In this document: positions 25,001 to 34,132 of the stretch, in pieces
Position numbering within the stretch: the first letter of the stretch is position 1
How the letters are laid out: the number at the start of each line of letters is the position of its first letter
NCBI RefSeq assembly: GCF_000819565.1
Contig: NZ_CP004394.1
Location: 62,001 to 126,000, forward strand
Length of the DNA: 64,000 nucleotides
Reading direction: 5' to 3'
Source of the DNA: Celeribacter indicus
Lineage (GTDB): Bacteria; Pseudomonadota; Alphaproteobacteria; Rhodobacterales; Rhodobacteraceae
Made by a program: the position numbers and the translations under genes
Notes under the pieces: model-generated
What the model was told of the DNA's origin: nothing
The model's database searches: none
What the model saw: the letters and a program-made list of their open reading frames with translations, nothing else

Positions 25001-26356
25001 ATGGACGCCACCACCATCCGCCTTGCCGAAACTGTCGCGCGCCTGACGCCGGATGTCCTCACGGAGGACACCGTCACCCAGGCAAAGCGCCGGATCGTGG
25101 ATGCCATCGCCTGCGCCATGGGCGCCTTCGACGAACCGTTCTGCGCCCGGATGCGGGAGATCGCCGGACGCTGCGGCGGGGGCGACACCGCCCGGATCTG
25201 GGGCACGGAGCTGCGCAGCTCGGTCGAGATGGCGGGCTTCTGCAACGGCGCGACGCTGCGCTATCTCGATCTCAACGACACGTTCCTCGGCGCCTCCGCG
25301 GGCCATCCGAGCGACATGATCCCGGCCCTCATCGCGCTGGCCGAGGCGGAGGACACCCCCGGCGGAACGCTCATCGCGGCCATCGTGGCGGCCTACGAGC
25401 TTTATTGCGGCCTGTGCGACGCCACGGCGCTCGGTCCGAAGGGGCTCGACCAGTCCACCGCGGCCGCGCTCGGGGCGGCGGGCGGGGCGAGCCGTCTCCT
25501 TGGCCTGGACGTCGCGGCCACCGGCAATGCCATCGCCCTCGCGGTCGGGGCCAATCTCAACCTCTACAACGTGCGCTGCGGCACGCTGTCGGACTGGAAG
25601 GCCTGCGCCGGCCCGAACGCGGCGCGCAACGGCGTCTTCGCCGCGCTGCTCGCGCGCGAGGGGATCACCGGGCCGACCGCGGTCTTCGAGGGCAAGGGCG
25701 GGCTCGGCACCGTGCTCGGCCCTTTCGGGCTCCGCGAGACCGCGCCGGACAGGCCGCGGCTGCTCGAGACCCGGCTGAAGGCCTATCCCGTCTGCTATCA
25801 CGGCCAGTCCGCCGTCGATGCCGCGCTGGACCTTGCCGGCCGGATCGGCACGGCCGCGATCGCGCGGGTGCGGATCGACACCTATGAGGCGGCGGTGCGG
25901 ATGATGGGGGCGGATCCGACCCGCTGGGCCCCCGAGACGCGCGAGACCGCCGATCACAGCCTGCCCTTCACCGTGGGGGTCGCGCTGACGACCGGACGGC
26001 TGACGTCCGGCGACTATGCCGCCGGCCGCCTCGCCGACCCGGAGCTGCGCCGCTTCATGCAGAGGATCGAGGTGCGCGAGGACCCGGAGATGACGCGGGC
26101 CTACCCGTCGCGCAACCGGACCCGGATCACCGTCACGACCGCCGGAGGGGAGGAGTTCACCGCCAGCCGCGACCATCCGAAGGGCCATCCCGACAACCCG
26201 CTGTCGCAGGCCGAGCTTGCCGGGAAGCTCGAAAGCCTCTGGCCGGTGGACCGCCTGCCGGCGGCGCAGGTGCATCAGGTGCTCGCGGCGGTCGAGGGAC
26301 TGGCGCATGCGCCCTCGGTCGCGCCGCTCGTGGACGCGCTCTGCCCGCCCCGCTGA
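25001..26356 (+). CDS. MmgE/PrpD family protein
   Basis: 451 residues spanning the whole MmgE/PrpD fold. The helical N-terminal domain has KRRIVDAIACAMGAF and the family-typical NGATLRYLDLNDTF, then AGHPSDMIPALIALAE. The C-terminal lid domain contains ETRLKAYPVCYHGQSAVDAALDLA and the late NPLSQAELAGKLESL. Known members are 2-methylcitrate dehydratase (PrpD), cis-aconitate decarboxylase and other dehydratases or epimerases. Which reaction occurs here is unknown. No prpB or prpC is present, so propionate catabolism proper is not supported. The SD is GGGGGAGA, 6-8 nt before the ATG. Confidence 0.88.
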   Translation: MDATTIRLAETVARLTPDVLTEDTVTQAKRRIVDAIACAMGAFDEPFCARMREIAGRCGGGDTARIWGTELRSSVEMAGFCNGATLRYLDLNDTFLGASAGHPSDMIPALIALAEAEDTPGGTLIAAIVAAYELYCGLCDATALGPKGLDQSTAAALGAAGGASRLLGLDVAATGNAIALAVGANLNLYNVRCGTLSDWKACAGPNAARNGVFAALLAREGITGPTAVFEGKGGLGTVLGPFGLRETAPDRPRLLETRLKAYPVCYHGQSAVDAALDLAGRIGTAAIARVRIDTYEAAVRMMGADPTRWAPETRETADHSLPFTVGVALTTGRLTSGDYAAGRLADPELRRFMQRIEVREDPEMTRAYPSRNRTRITVTTAGGEEFTASRDHPKGHPDNPLSQAELAGKLESLWPVDRLPAAQVHQVLAAVEGLAHAPSVAPLVDALCPPR

Positions 26357-26371
26357 ACGCCGGGCGCGGCC

Positions 26372-27469
26372 TCAGAAGTCGATGACGACCCGCCGCGCCT
26401 GTCCCGAGGCGAGAAGCTCGAACCCCTCGTTGATCTGTTCGAGCCCGATGCGATGCGAGATGAGGTTGTCCTGCGTGAGCCTGCCCTCGACATACCAGTC
26501 GATGAGATCGGGGAATTGCGACAGCGACTTGATGTTGCCGAGATAGGATCCCATCACCGAACGTCCCGCCTGGATGGAGCGCGGCCGCATCGGGATCGTG
26601 TCCGTCATGCTGCCCGGCATGATCCCGATGAGCACCGTGGTCCCCCATCCGATCCGGGTGCAATCCACCGCCTGCTGCGCCAGCACCGGATGGCCGACGC
26701 ATTCGAATCCGTAATCCGCCCCGCCGCCGGTGATCTCGCGGATCGCCTCCACGACGCCGTCGCCCTCGAAGTCGCGGGCGTTGAGGAAATGGGTCATGCC
26801 CGCCCGGCGCGCCGGGGCTTCCTTGTCGGTATTGGTGTCGATACCGATGATCGTCGTCGCCCCCGCCAGCCGCGCGCCGTCGATGACGTTGAGTCCGATG
26901 CCGCCCAAGCCGAAGATCGCGACCGAAGAGCCGGGTTCGACCCGCGCGGTGTTGAGCGCCGCGCCGATGCCGGTGACGCCCGCGCAGCCCATGCAGCACA
27001 CCTGGTCGAGCGGCGCGTCGGACCGGATCTTCGCGACGTGGAAGGCGCGGACGGTCATGAACTGCGCAAACGTGCCGAGGTTGATGAAGGAGGTGACCGG
27101 CCGCCCCTTCCACGAGAAGGGCGCGCGCGGATGCGGCTTGAAATATTCGTCGCAGAGGTTGCTCTTGCTGCTGCGGCAGGCCGGGCAGGTGCCGCATTCC
27201 GGCATGGCCAGCGGGATCACCGCGTCACCCGGTTTCAGCCGGGTCACGCCGGGGCCGACCTCGCGCACGATGCCCGCGCCCTCATGCCCGAGGATCACGG
27301 GGTAATTCGGCCAGTCGCGCGATCCGTCGATCAGCATCTGGTCGGTGTGGCACAGGCCCGCGGACCGGATCTCGATCAGCACCTCGCCCTCGCGCGGGCC
27401 GTCGAGATCGACCTCGTCCACCACCAGCGGCTGAAGCTGTCCGGTGGCGATCGCGGCTTTGACTTTCAT
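26372..27469 (-). CDS. zinc alcohol dehydrogenase, class-III-like (365 aa)
   Basis: An MDR alcohol dehydrogenase with AGLCHTD (catalytic Zn), GHEGAGIV and the four-Cys structural zinc loop CGTCPACRSSKSNLC. The NAD motif is VAIFGLGGIGLNVIDGA. Length and order match the class III / S-(hydroxymethyl)glutathione dehydrogenase-like group, which also includes general long-chain and aromatic alcohol dehydrogenases. It is the last gene of the TRAP-ALDH-ADH operon. Alcohol oxidation here followed by ALDH would give the acid for CoA activation. The start at 27469 begins MKVKAAIA, typical of the family. Confidence 0.9.
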   Translation of the reverse strand: MKVKAAIATGQLQPLVVDEVDLDGPREGEVLIEIRSAGLCHTDQMLIDGSRDWPNYPVILGHEGAGIVREVGPGVTRLKPGDAVIPLAMPECGTCPACRSSKSNLCDEYFKPHPRAPFSWKGRPVTSFINLGTFAQFMTVRAFHVAKIRSDAPLDQVCCMGCAGVTGIGAALNTARVEPGSSVAIFGLGGIGLNVIDGARLAGATTIIGIDTNTDKEAPARRAGMTHFLNARDFEGDGVVEAIREITGGGADYGFECVGHPVLAQQAVDCTRIGWGTTVLIGIMPGSMTDTIPMRPRSIQAGRSVMGSYLGNIKSLSQFPDLIDWYVEGRLTQDNLISHRIGLEQINEGFELLASGQARRVVIDF

Positions 27470-27533
27470 GGTGACCCCCCTTTCGAAAACCGAAGGCGCG
27501 CGGGACCGCCGCGCGCCTCCCCCTGTCGTCGTC

Positions 27534-29021
27534 TCAGCCGGCGATGCGGCCCGCGTTCGACGGCATCCCGTCGAGCACCACCACCTTCGTCTCGAGATAG
27601 GGGTGCAGCCCCTCGGTGCCGCCCTCGCGCCCGAGGCCCGATTGCTTGAACCCGCCGAAGGCGAGGCCAAGCTCGGCACGATAGCTGTTCTGCCCGACCG
27701 TGCCGGAGCGGATCTCGCGCGCGACCGAATAGGCCTTGTCGAAATCGTTGGTGAAGACGGAGGCGTTCAGGCCGAAATTCGTGTCGTTCGCCACGTCGAT
27801 CATCTCGCGTTCCCCGTCCACCGGAATGACCGACAGCACCGGACCGAAGATCTCCTCGCGCGCGATGGTGAAGCTGTTCTCGACGTTGCCGAAGACGGTC
27901 GGCTCGACGAAATAGCCGCGGTTGAGATGCGCCGGGCGGCCGCCCCCGGTGGCAAGCACCGCGCCCTCGTCCTTGCCCTTGGCGATATAGCCCTCGACCC
28001 GGTCGCGCTGGCGGCTCATGGCAAGCGGCCCCATCTGGCAGGCGCTCTCGAAGGGGTCGCCCACGTTCACCGTGGCGAAATTGCTGCTCAGCGCCTCCAC
28101 GAGATCGTCATGGCGCGACCGCGACACGAGGATGCGGGTCAGCGAGGCACAGACTTGCCCGGTGAGGAAGGTCGCCTTTTCCGTGATCGTGCGGGCCGCC
28201 GTCTCCACGTCGTAATCGTCGAGGATCAGCGCGGGGGACTTGCCGCCGAGTTCGAGCGTCTGCCGCGCGATGCGCCCGCCGCAGATCGCGCCGATCTTCA
28301 TTCCCGCCACGGTCGAGCCGGTGAAGGCGATCTTGTCCACGCCGGGATGGGCGACGAGCTTTTCGGAGACCTCGCGGTCGGCGGTGAGGATGTTGACCAC
28401 GCCCTCGGGCAGGCCGGCGGCATGGGCCGCCTCGGCAAGGATATAGGCGGAGCCGGGCGCCTCGGGCGAGGCCTTCACGATCACGGTGCAGCCCGCGAGG
28501 AGCGCCGGCGCCACCTTGCTCGTGATCAGGCCGGGCGTGCCGTTCCAGGGCACGATCGCCCCCACCACGCCCACGGGTTCCCGCACCAGGAGCGCCAGCT
28601 CCCCGCCCGAGGCGGAGGGGTGCCGTTCCTGGAACGGATAGGTCGCGGCCAGGTCGGCATAATAGCGATAGGTCGCGGCGATGGAGCCCATCCGCGCCGC
28701 CGCGATGGAATGCAGCACGCCCGACTCGGTCGTCCAGATCCGCGCATGCCGCTCGGCACGCTTGTCGAGTTCGTCGGCGAGGCGACGCAGGTAATCCGCC
28801 CGCTCCTCATGGGACATGCGCGGCCACGGGCCCCGGTCGAAGGCGCGGCGGGCGGCCTCGACGGCGCGGTTCACATCCGCTTCCTGCGCCTCCGCCACCA
28901 CCTCGAAGACCTCCTCTGTCGCGGAGTTCAGGACGGTGATCTGCGCCGTGCCCGACGGAGCGGTCCAGGCGCCGTCGATGTAGAATTTTTCCGGGTTTTC
29001 AATGATGTCATGGACGGTCAT
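27534..29021 (-). CDS. NAD(P)-dependent aldehyde dehydrogenase (495 aa)
   Basis: Canonical ALDH fold: VPWNGTPGLITSKVAPALLAGCTVIVKASPEAP (coenzyme region), FTGSTVAGMKIG, LELGGKSPAL with the general-base Glu, and TGQVCASLTRILV with the catalytic Cys. C-terminal FGGFKQSGLGREGG. The common PWNFP is PWNGTP here. It oxidises an aldehyde to a free acid. It lies 78 nt after DctM and 64 nt before the ADH, all read from the sigma-54 promoter at 32320. Confidence 0.93.
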   Translation of the reverse strand: MTVHDIIENPEKFYIDGAWTAPSGTAQITVLNSATEEVFEVVAEAQEADVNRAVEAARRAFDRGPWPRMSHEERADYLRRLADELDKRAERHARIWTTESGVLHSIAAARMGSIAATYRYYADLAATYPFQERHPSASGGELALLVREPVGVVGAIVPWNGTPGLITSKVAPALLAGCTVIVKASPEAPGSAYILAEAAHAAGLPEGVVNILTADREVSEKLVAHPGVDKIAFTGSTVAGMKIGAICGGRIARQTLELGGKSPALILDDYDVETAARTITEKATFLTGQVCASLTRILVSRSRHDDLVEALSSNFATVNVGDPFESACQMGPLAMSRQRDRVEGYIAKGKDEGAVLATGGGRPAHLNRGYFVEPTVFGNVENSFTIAREEIFGPVLSVIPVDGEREMIDVANDTNFGLNASVFTNDFDKAYSVAREIRSGTVGQNSYRAELGLAFGGFKQSGLGREGGTEGLHPYLETKVVVLDGMPSNAGRIAG

Positions 29022-29099
29022 TCCGATGTCCTCTCCTTCGGTGGGCCGGGCAGTCGCGCGCCGGACGGTGGCGGTCCCGCCGCCGCTTTCGCGGCGGCG

Positions 29100-30407
29100 T
29101 CATTTGAGCAGCGAGGGCAGGTAGGTGACGATCTCCGGGAACACGATGACCGCGAGCACGATGAAGAGATCCGCCAGCAGGAACCAAAGGATCCCCCTGA
29201 AGATCGTGCTGAGGCTCGCGGAATTCCCGACCACCCCCTTCAACACGAAGACGTTGAGCCCGATGGGCGGCGTGATCATCCCGATCTCCAGGTATTTCGC
29301 GAGCAGCACGCCGAACCACAACAGGTCATAGCCGGTGTCCTTCAGGATCGGCAGCAGGATCGGCAGCGTGAGCAGCATCGCCCCGATGGGATCGAGGAAC
29401 ATGCCGAGCAGCAGGTAGACGATGGTGATCGCCAGCAGCAGCACGTACCGGTTCGCCCCGAGGTCGCTGACCATCGCGGCGAGCGCGTCGCCCGAGCCGC
29501 TGAAGGCGATGAAGCGGGTGAGCATGTTGGCCCCGATCGCGATGATGAAGATCGAGCCGGAGACCATCAGCGTCTCGTAGAGCGAATCCCACATCCGCTT
29601 CCATGTCAGCGTGCGCTTGATCAGCGCGATCAGGACCGAAAGCGACGCGCCGACGGCGCCCGCCTCGGTCGGGGTGAACATGCCGCTGAACAGCCCGCCG
29701 AACACGCCGATGATGAGCAGGAGCACCGGCCAGATCTCCGCCAGCGCGCGCAGCCTCTCCGACCAGCTCGCGTCAGAGTCCGAGCGTGGCGCGAGATCGG
29801 GATTGAGCATCACCCGCACCATGATGACGGCGACATAGGCAACCATCGTCAGGACGCCGACGCCCACCCCGCCCAGGAACAGCGCGCCCACGGGCACCTG
29901 GGCGATGATGCCGTAGAGGATCAGCAGGATCGAGGGCGGGATCAGCGCGCCGATCGTGCCCGCCGCCGCGATGCTCCCGGTGGCGAGCGCCGCATCGTAG
30001 CGCGATTTCATCATCTCCGGGATGGCGATCCGCCCCATCGCCGCCGCGCAGGCGAGCGAGGAGCCGGTGACCGCGGCAAAGCCCGTCGCCCCGAACACGC
30101 CCGCGATCGCGAGCCCGCCGGGCAGCCGTGCGAGCCACAGCCGGGCGGCGTCGAACAGTCCTTTCGTCAGCCCCGCATGGAAACAGACGAAGCCCATGAG
30201 CACGAACATCGGCACGGAGCTGAGCTGCCAGGAGGCGGCGAATGTGTAGGGGATGAGGCCAAGCGATCCCCAGGCGGCACTTTCGCCGACGAGGATCCAG
30301 AGCCCCGAGAAGGAGACGAGGATGAGCGAGAGGCCGATGGGGATCCGCAGAAGGATCAGCATCAGCAGGACGGCGATGCCCGCATATCCGATTTCAGCTG
30401 GCGTCAT
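29100..30407 (-). CDS. TRAP transporter large membrane subunit (DctM)
   Basis: 435 residues, about twelve hydrophobic segments, normal DctM length. The family signatures ATGFAAVTGSSLACAAAMGRIAIPEM (about residues 105-130), IGALIPPSILLILYGI and FTPTEAGAVGA are present. It forms the Na+-driven transport channel in the inner membrane. It overlaps the DctQ gene by 4 nt. This is the only DctM in the window, against three TRAP receptors. Confidence 0.95.
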   Translation of the reverse strand: MTPAEIGYAGIAVLLMLILLRIPIGLSLILVSFSGLWILVGESAAWGSLGLIPYTFAASWQLSSVPMFVLMGFVCFHAGLTKGLFDAARLWLARLPGGLAIAGVFGATGFAAVTGSSLACAAAMGRIAIPEMMKSRYDAALATGSIAAAGTIGALIPPSILLILYGIIAQVPVGALFLGGVGVGVLTMVAYVAVIMVRVMLNPDLAPRSDSDASWSERLRALAEIWPVLLLIIGVFGGLFSGMFTPTEAGAVGASLSVLIALIKRTLTWKRMWDSLYETLMVSGSIFIIAIGANMLTRFIAFSGSGDALAAMVSDLGANRYVLLLAITIVYLLLGMFLDPIGAMLLTLPILLPILKDTGYDLLWFGVLLAKYLEIGMITPPIGLNVFVLKGVVGNSASLSTIFRGILWFLLADLFIVLAVIVFPEIVTYLPSLLK

Positions 30408-30976
30408 TTCTCCTGCGCCTCCCGGTTTTCCTCGGATGTGGCGACCTCGTTGGCGCGCTCGTAGCTTTCCGCGAGGCTTTCACGCTTCAGGTCGAAGCGG
30501 CGGCCGAGCAGCTTGCTCAGGATCATGAGCGCCATCAGCCCGGTGCCCACCGGCACGATGTAATAGGACGGCCAGGTGATGATCTTCACCCGTTGCTCGG
30601 TCTCGAACGCCCCGACCGAGAGCTTGTCGTTGGCCACGGAAAAGGTCTTCCAGGTGAAGGCGACGAAGACCACCAGCCCGATCACCAGCGCCAGCGCCGT
30701 CAGCATCCGCTGGACGCGCTGCGGGAAGTGTTCCGCGACGAGCTCGACGTCGATATGCCCGTTGCGGGCCTCGACGACGCAGAGGCAGAGGAAGGTCACC
30801 ACCACCATGTAATAGTTCGACACCAGCGCGGTGGTGCCGGGGAGCGGCCGTGAAAAGACGAACTTGGACACCACGTCGGCCGTCACGTGCACCATCATCA
30901 GGACGACCACGATCGCCCCGATGAAGGTCGCGATCCGCGACAGGCCCATCACGAACCTTTCGAACTTCGCTATCAT
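30404..30976 (-). CDS. TRAP transporter small membrane subunit (DctQ)
   Basis: 190 residues with four predicted transmembrane segments (IGAIVVVLMMVHVTADVV; YYMVVVTFLCLCVVEA; ALALVIGLVVFVAFTW; YYIVPVGTGLMALMIL) and the RNGHIDVELV motif typical of DctQ. It partners DctM, whose start overlaps its stop. The ATG at 30976 follows GAGGAGGG; a longer upstream frame is rejected because it lacks an SD and lies outside the first membrane segment. Confidence 0.92.
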   Translation of the reverse strand: MIAKFERFVMGLSRIATFIGAIVVVLMMVHVTADVVSKFVFSRPLPGTTALVSNYYMVVVTFLCLCVVEARNGHIDVELVAEHFPQRVQRMLTALALVIGLVVFVAFTWKTFSVANDKLSVGAFETEQRVKIITWPSYYIVPVGTGLMALMILSKLLGRRFDLKRESLAESYERANEVATSEENREAQEK

Positions 30977-31042
30977 CTTGCCCTCCTCGCAAGGGATGTC
31001 GGCGGACCGCCCGGACCGGGCCGGGCGGCGCATCGGATCAGC

Positions 31043-32194
31043 TCACTGCATCGCGTAGGCTTCGGGGTCGAGCTTCGAATAGATCTCGTCCCAGTAGATC
31101 TGGTGCAGGGCCTCCGCCGACTCCACGTCGGCGGTCAGATCCTTCCACTTGGTGATCAGGTCGGCCACGACGACGGATTTTTCCTCCGCGTCGGAGACGC
31201 CGTATTTGGAGACGAATTCCTGGATGATGACCGGCTTGTCCTCTTCGACGAAGGCCGCGGAAGCCTCGAGCAGCTCGTCCGAGGGCTCGTGGATCTCGAT
31301 CCCGGCCTCGCTGGCGATGTCCATCGCCTCTTCGGAAGCCTGGACATAGGCCCAGGTGCCCTCCGCGACGAGATAGGCGGCGGTGTCGATGAGGCCCGCG
31401 CGCTCCTCGGACGTCATGTCGCGCCAGGTGTCGATATTGGTGTTGGCATCGCCCACGCCGGGGAACACCCCACCCGGAACCGCCGTGGTCATGTCGGTGA
31501 CGACGTCGGTGAGCTGGAAATTCACCAGTTCGGTCGGCGCGAAGAACACGCAGTCGACCACGCCCTGCGACAGCGCGTCATAGGCCTCGTTGGCAGAGAT
31601 CGTGACGCTGGTCGCCCCCATCGCCTCCGCCCAGCGGGCCCAGCTCGGCGCCGCGGTGCGCACCTTGAGGCCGCGGAAATCCGCCTTCTCCACGACCGGC
31701 CGCGTGCATTGCGTGATGTAGACGCCGGTCGAGTGCCCGCCCAGGTAGACCTGGTTCTGGGTGGCGAATTCCGCCACGCATTCCGGGCAGTGCAGCATCA
31801 CGTATTCGGACACCGCCCCCGCCATGGCAAAGCTCGCCACCGCGGCCTCGGTGTCGGCGGTCGCGAGCATGTTCATCGCCGCGGCAAGGTTGCTGTTGGC
31901 GAATTCGGCGGGCTGGTACTGATAGGTCGCCCATCCCATGTCGACCATGTGGTCGGCGATGCCCTGCGGCGTCTGCCGCAGATCGAGCAGCGACATTGGG
32001 AAGAGCTTGATGTTGAGCCCGTGGTTTTCCTGCGCGTAGGTCACCACCTTCTCGAGCGCATTGACGGGCGTGCTGCCCGTCGGAAAACCGATCGCGTAGG
32101 TCAGATCCCGTGCCGTGGCCGGTGCGGCGGCGGCAAGCCCCGCCATCGTCCCGATGGCCATCGCATGTCTCAGCGTAGTTCCCGTAGTTCCCAT
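31043..32194 (-). CDS. TRAP transporter substrate-binding protein with DctQM
   Basis: 383 residues with a signal peptide ending near PATARD (about residue 27) and a DctP-fold receptor. It is a paralog of 14703-15848, sharing CPECVAEFA, MGATSVTISANEAYDALSQGVVDC, VPGGVFPGVGDANTNIDTWR and the C-terminal IYWDEIYSKLDPEAYAMQ. It heads a five-gene unit: receptor, DctQ, DctM, ALDH, ADH. The SD is GGGAGGAAG before the ATG at 32194. It would capture an organic acid in the periplasm. Confidence 0.93.
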   Translation of the reverse strand: MGTTGTTLRHAMAIGTMAGLAAAAPATARDLTYAIGFPTGSTPVNALEKVVTYAQENHGLNIKLFPMSLLDLRQTPQGIADHMVDMGWATYQYQPAEFANSNLAAAMNMLATADTEAAVASFAMAGAVSEYVMLHCPECVAEFATQNQVYLGGHSTGVYITQCTRPVVEKADFRGLKVRTAAPSWARWAEAMGATSVTISANEAYDALSQGVVDCVFFAPTELVNFQLTDVVTDMTTAVPGGVFPGVGDANTNIDTWRDMTSEERAGLIDTAAYLVAEGTWAYVQASEEAMDIASEAGIEIHEPSDELLEASAAFVEEDKPVIIQEFVSKYGVSDAEEKSVVVADLITKWKDLTADVESAEALHQIYWDEIYSKLDPEAYAMQ

Positions 32195-32319
32195 GTGATC
32201 TTCCTCCCTGTGAATGTCGCCCCCGGCACATCCGCGCCGGCTGATCCGGCCCTCCCTCCGCTGCGCGGCCCGTCCCTCCCGGTCCGCGCCGGACGTCGTG
32301 ACCCGGCACTCCGGGAGCA

Positions 32320-32335
32320 CGCAAACGCTGTGCCA
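32320..32335 (-). promoter_or_regulatory. sigma-54 promoter for the TRAP-ALDH-ADH operon
   Basis: Minus-strand TGGCACAGCGTTTGCG is a perfect core match, identical over 16 bases to the divergent site at 32409-32424. The leader to the ATG at 32194 is about 115 nt. Confidence 0.8.
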
Positions 32336-32408
32336 GCCCTCCCGCCCGGACCGCCGCGCCGCCATTCCGCCGCCGCGGCCGGTCCCGCGCAGGGATCTGC
32401 CGGGTCCG

Positions 32409-32424
32409 TGGCACAGCGTTTGCG
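32409..32424 (+). promoter_or_regulatory. sigma-54 promoter for the GMC oxidoreductase and MBL genes
   Basis: TGGCACAGCGTTTGCG is a perfect core match, separated from its divergent twin by 73 bp. The leader to the ATG at 32483 is about 48 nt. Confidence 0.8.
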
Positions 32425-32482
32425 CGCCCCCGAGCGTCGCCCCGAGACGGGCCGGGCAGCAGAAACACGGGAAAGGCAAGGC

Positions 32483-34099
32483 ATGGAAGAATTCGATTTC
32501 GTCATCGTCGGAGCAGGCTCCGCAGGTTGCATCGTTGCCTATCGCCTGGCGGAGAAGGGCCACAGCGTCTGCGTGCTCGAGGCGGGGCCGGAGGACCGCA
32601 ACATCTACATCCGCATCCCCGCCGGGATCGTGAAGACATCGACCAACGACAGGCTGCTGTGGAAGTTCGAACACCAGCCCGCGCCCAACACGAACAACCG
32701 CACGATCCCGCTCATCCAGGGGAAGATGATCGGCGGCGGCAGCTCGCTCAACGGCATGGTCTACAGCCGCGGACAGGCGGGCGATTTCAACCTCTGGGCC
32801 AGCCGCGGCGCCGAAGGCTGGGACTACCACAGCGTCCTGCCCTATTTCCGCAAGTACGAACGTTTCCGCGACGGTGATGCCGACCCGGCCTATCGCGGCC
32901 GGGAGGGGCGGGTGCAAACGAGCCGCCAGCCGCGCCGCGATCCGCTGTGCGAGGCGTTCATCGCCGCGGCGCAGGCCGACGGCATCCCCGCCAATCCGGA
33001 TTACAACGGCCGCGTCCAGGAGGGCGTGGGCTACGCCCAGGCCACGATCCATCGCGGCCAGCGGTCGAGCTCGGCCCGCGCCTATCTGCACCCGGCGCGC
33101 CGGGAACTCGGCGTGCGCGTCATCACCGGCGCGCAGGTGCGCCGTGTCCTTGTCGAGGACGGTCGTGCCACGGGTGTGGAATTCTCCCGCGAGGGCAGCG
33201 ACCGGGCCGAGACGGTCACCGCCCGGCGCTGCACCATCGTCAGCGCAGGCACGGCCAACACTGCGAAACTGCTCCAGCTTTCCGGCATCGGTCCGGCGGC
33301 GCTGCTGAAGGAGCACGGCATCCCGGTGCTGCGCGACCTGCCGGTGGGGGAGAATTTCTCCGATCACTATGCCTGCCGCGTCGTGGCGCGGGTGAAGCCG
33401 CGCTACAAGACCGTGAACCAGCTCTCGCGCGGGCTGAACCTCGTGGGGGAGGTGGCGAAATGGCTGCTCGACCTGCCCTCCATCCTCGGCATGAGCTCGA
33501 TGTCGGTCTACGGTTTCTGCAAGATGCAGCCGGGCACCGCCGACAACGATTACTGCGTGACCTTCACCCCGGCGAGCCTCAAGGCCGGTCTGACGCGCAA
33601 GCTCGACGATTTCCCCGGCGTGACCTCGGGCGGCTGGCGGCTGCGCCCGGAGAGCCGCGGCCATGTCCGCCTGCGCTCGGCGGACTGGCGCGACGCGCCG
33701 CTGGTCCAGCCCAACCACCTGGGCGAGGAGAGCGACCGGGCGATCACCATCGCTGCGATCCGGCGCTGCCACCGGATCCTGACGGGCGCGGCGATGCGCG
33801 ACTATGTCGAGGTGATGGAACTGCCGAAGACGCCGCCCGCGACGGAGGACGAATGGCTCGACTACGTCCGGCAATACGGCTCCACCGCCTATCACCTCGT
33901 CGGGACCTGCACGATGGGGGCCGCCGACGATCCGAAGGCCGTGGTCGATCCGCGCCTGCGCCTGCGCGGCATCGAGGGGCTGCGGGTCATCGACGCCTCG
34001 GTGATGCCGACCACGCCCTCGGGCAACACCAACGCCTCGACCACGATGATCGCGGAGAAGGCCTCCGACATGCTGCTCGAGGACTATCCGCGCACCTGA
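32483..34099 (+). CDS. GMC-family FAD oxidoreductase (choline/alcohol dehydrogenase-like)
   Basis: 538 residues. The N-terminal FAD motif is DFVIVGAGSAGCIVAYRLAE with ...VLEAGP. GMC signature 1 is GKMIGGGSSLNGMVYSRG (about residues 80-97) and signature 2 is SAGTANTAKLLQLSGIGP. The C-terminal active-site pair is the His of YHLVGTCTMG and the Asn of TPSGNTNAST. It oxidises a primary alcohol to an aldehyde using FAD; relatives act on choline, long-chain or polyethylene glycol alcohols, terpenoid alcohols and 4-hydroxybutyrate-like substrates. It may work with the ALDHs in this window. The MBL-fold gene follows 33 nt downstream. Confidence 0.92.
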   Translation: MEEFDFVIVGAGSAGCIVAYRLAEKGHSVCVLEAGPEDRNIYIRIPAGIVKTSTNDRLLWKFEHQPAPNTNNRTIPLIQGKMIGGGSSLNGMVYSRGQAGDFNLWASRGAEGWDYHSVLPYFRKYERFRDGDADPAYRGREGRVQTSRQPRRDPLCEAFIAAAQADGIPANPDYNGRVQEGVGYAQATIHRGQRSSSARAYLHPARRELGVRVITGAQVRRVLVEDGRATGVEFSREGSDRAETVTARRCTIVSAGTANTAKLLQLSGIGPAALLKEHGIPVLRDLPVGENFSDHYACRVVARVKPRYKTVNQLSRGLNLVGEVAKWLLDLPSILGMSSMSVYGFCKMQPGTADNDYCVTFTPASLKAGLTRKLDDFPGVTSGGWRLRPESRGHVRLRSADWRDAPLVQPNHLGEESDRAITIAAIRRCHRILTGAAMRDYVEVMELPKTPPATEDEWLDYVRQYGSTAYHLVGTCTMGAADDPKAVVDPRLRLRGIEGLRVIDASVMPTTPSGNTNASTTMIAEKASDMLLEDYPRT

Positions 34100-34132
34100 C
34101 ACCGACCGCCACATTCCGAAGGGAGACCCGCC

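Noticed and set aside
25001..26356. Annotating the MmgE/PrpD protein as 2-methylcitrate dehydratase of propionate catabolism
   Set aside because: No prpB or prpC neighbours; the family includes enzymes with several different reactions.
27444..30464. 1006-codon plus-strand frame opposite the ALDH and DctM genes
   Set aside because: Composition is Asp/Arg/His-rich and low-complexity. The minus strand carries complete ALDH and DctM signatures.
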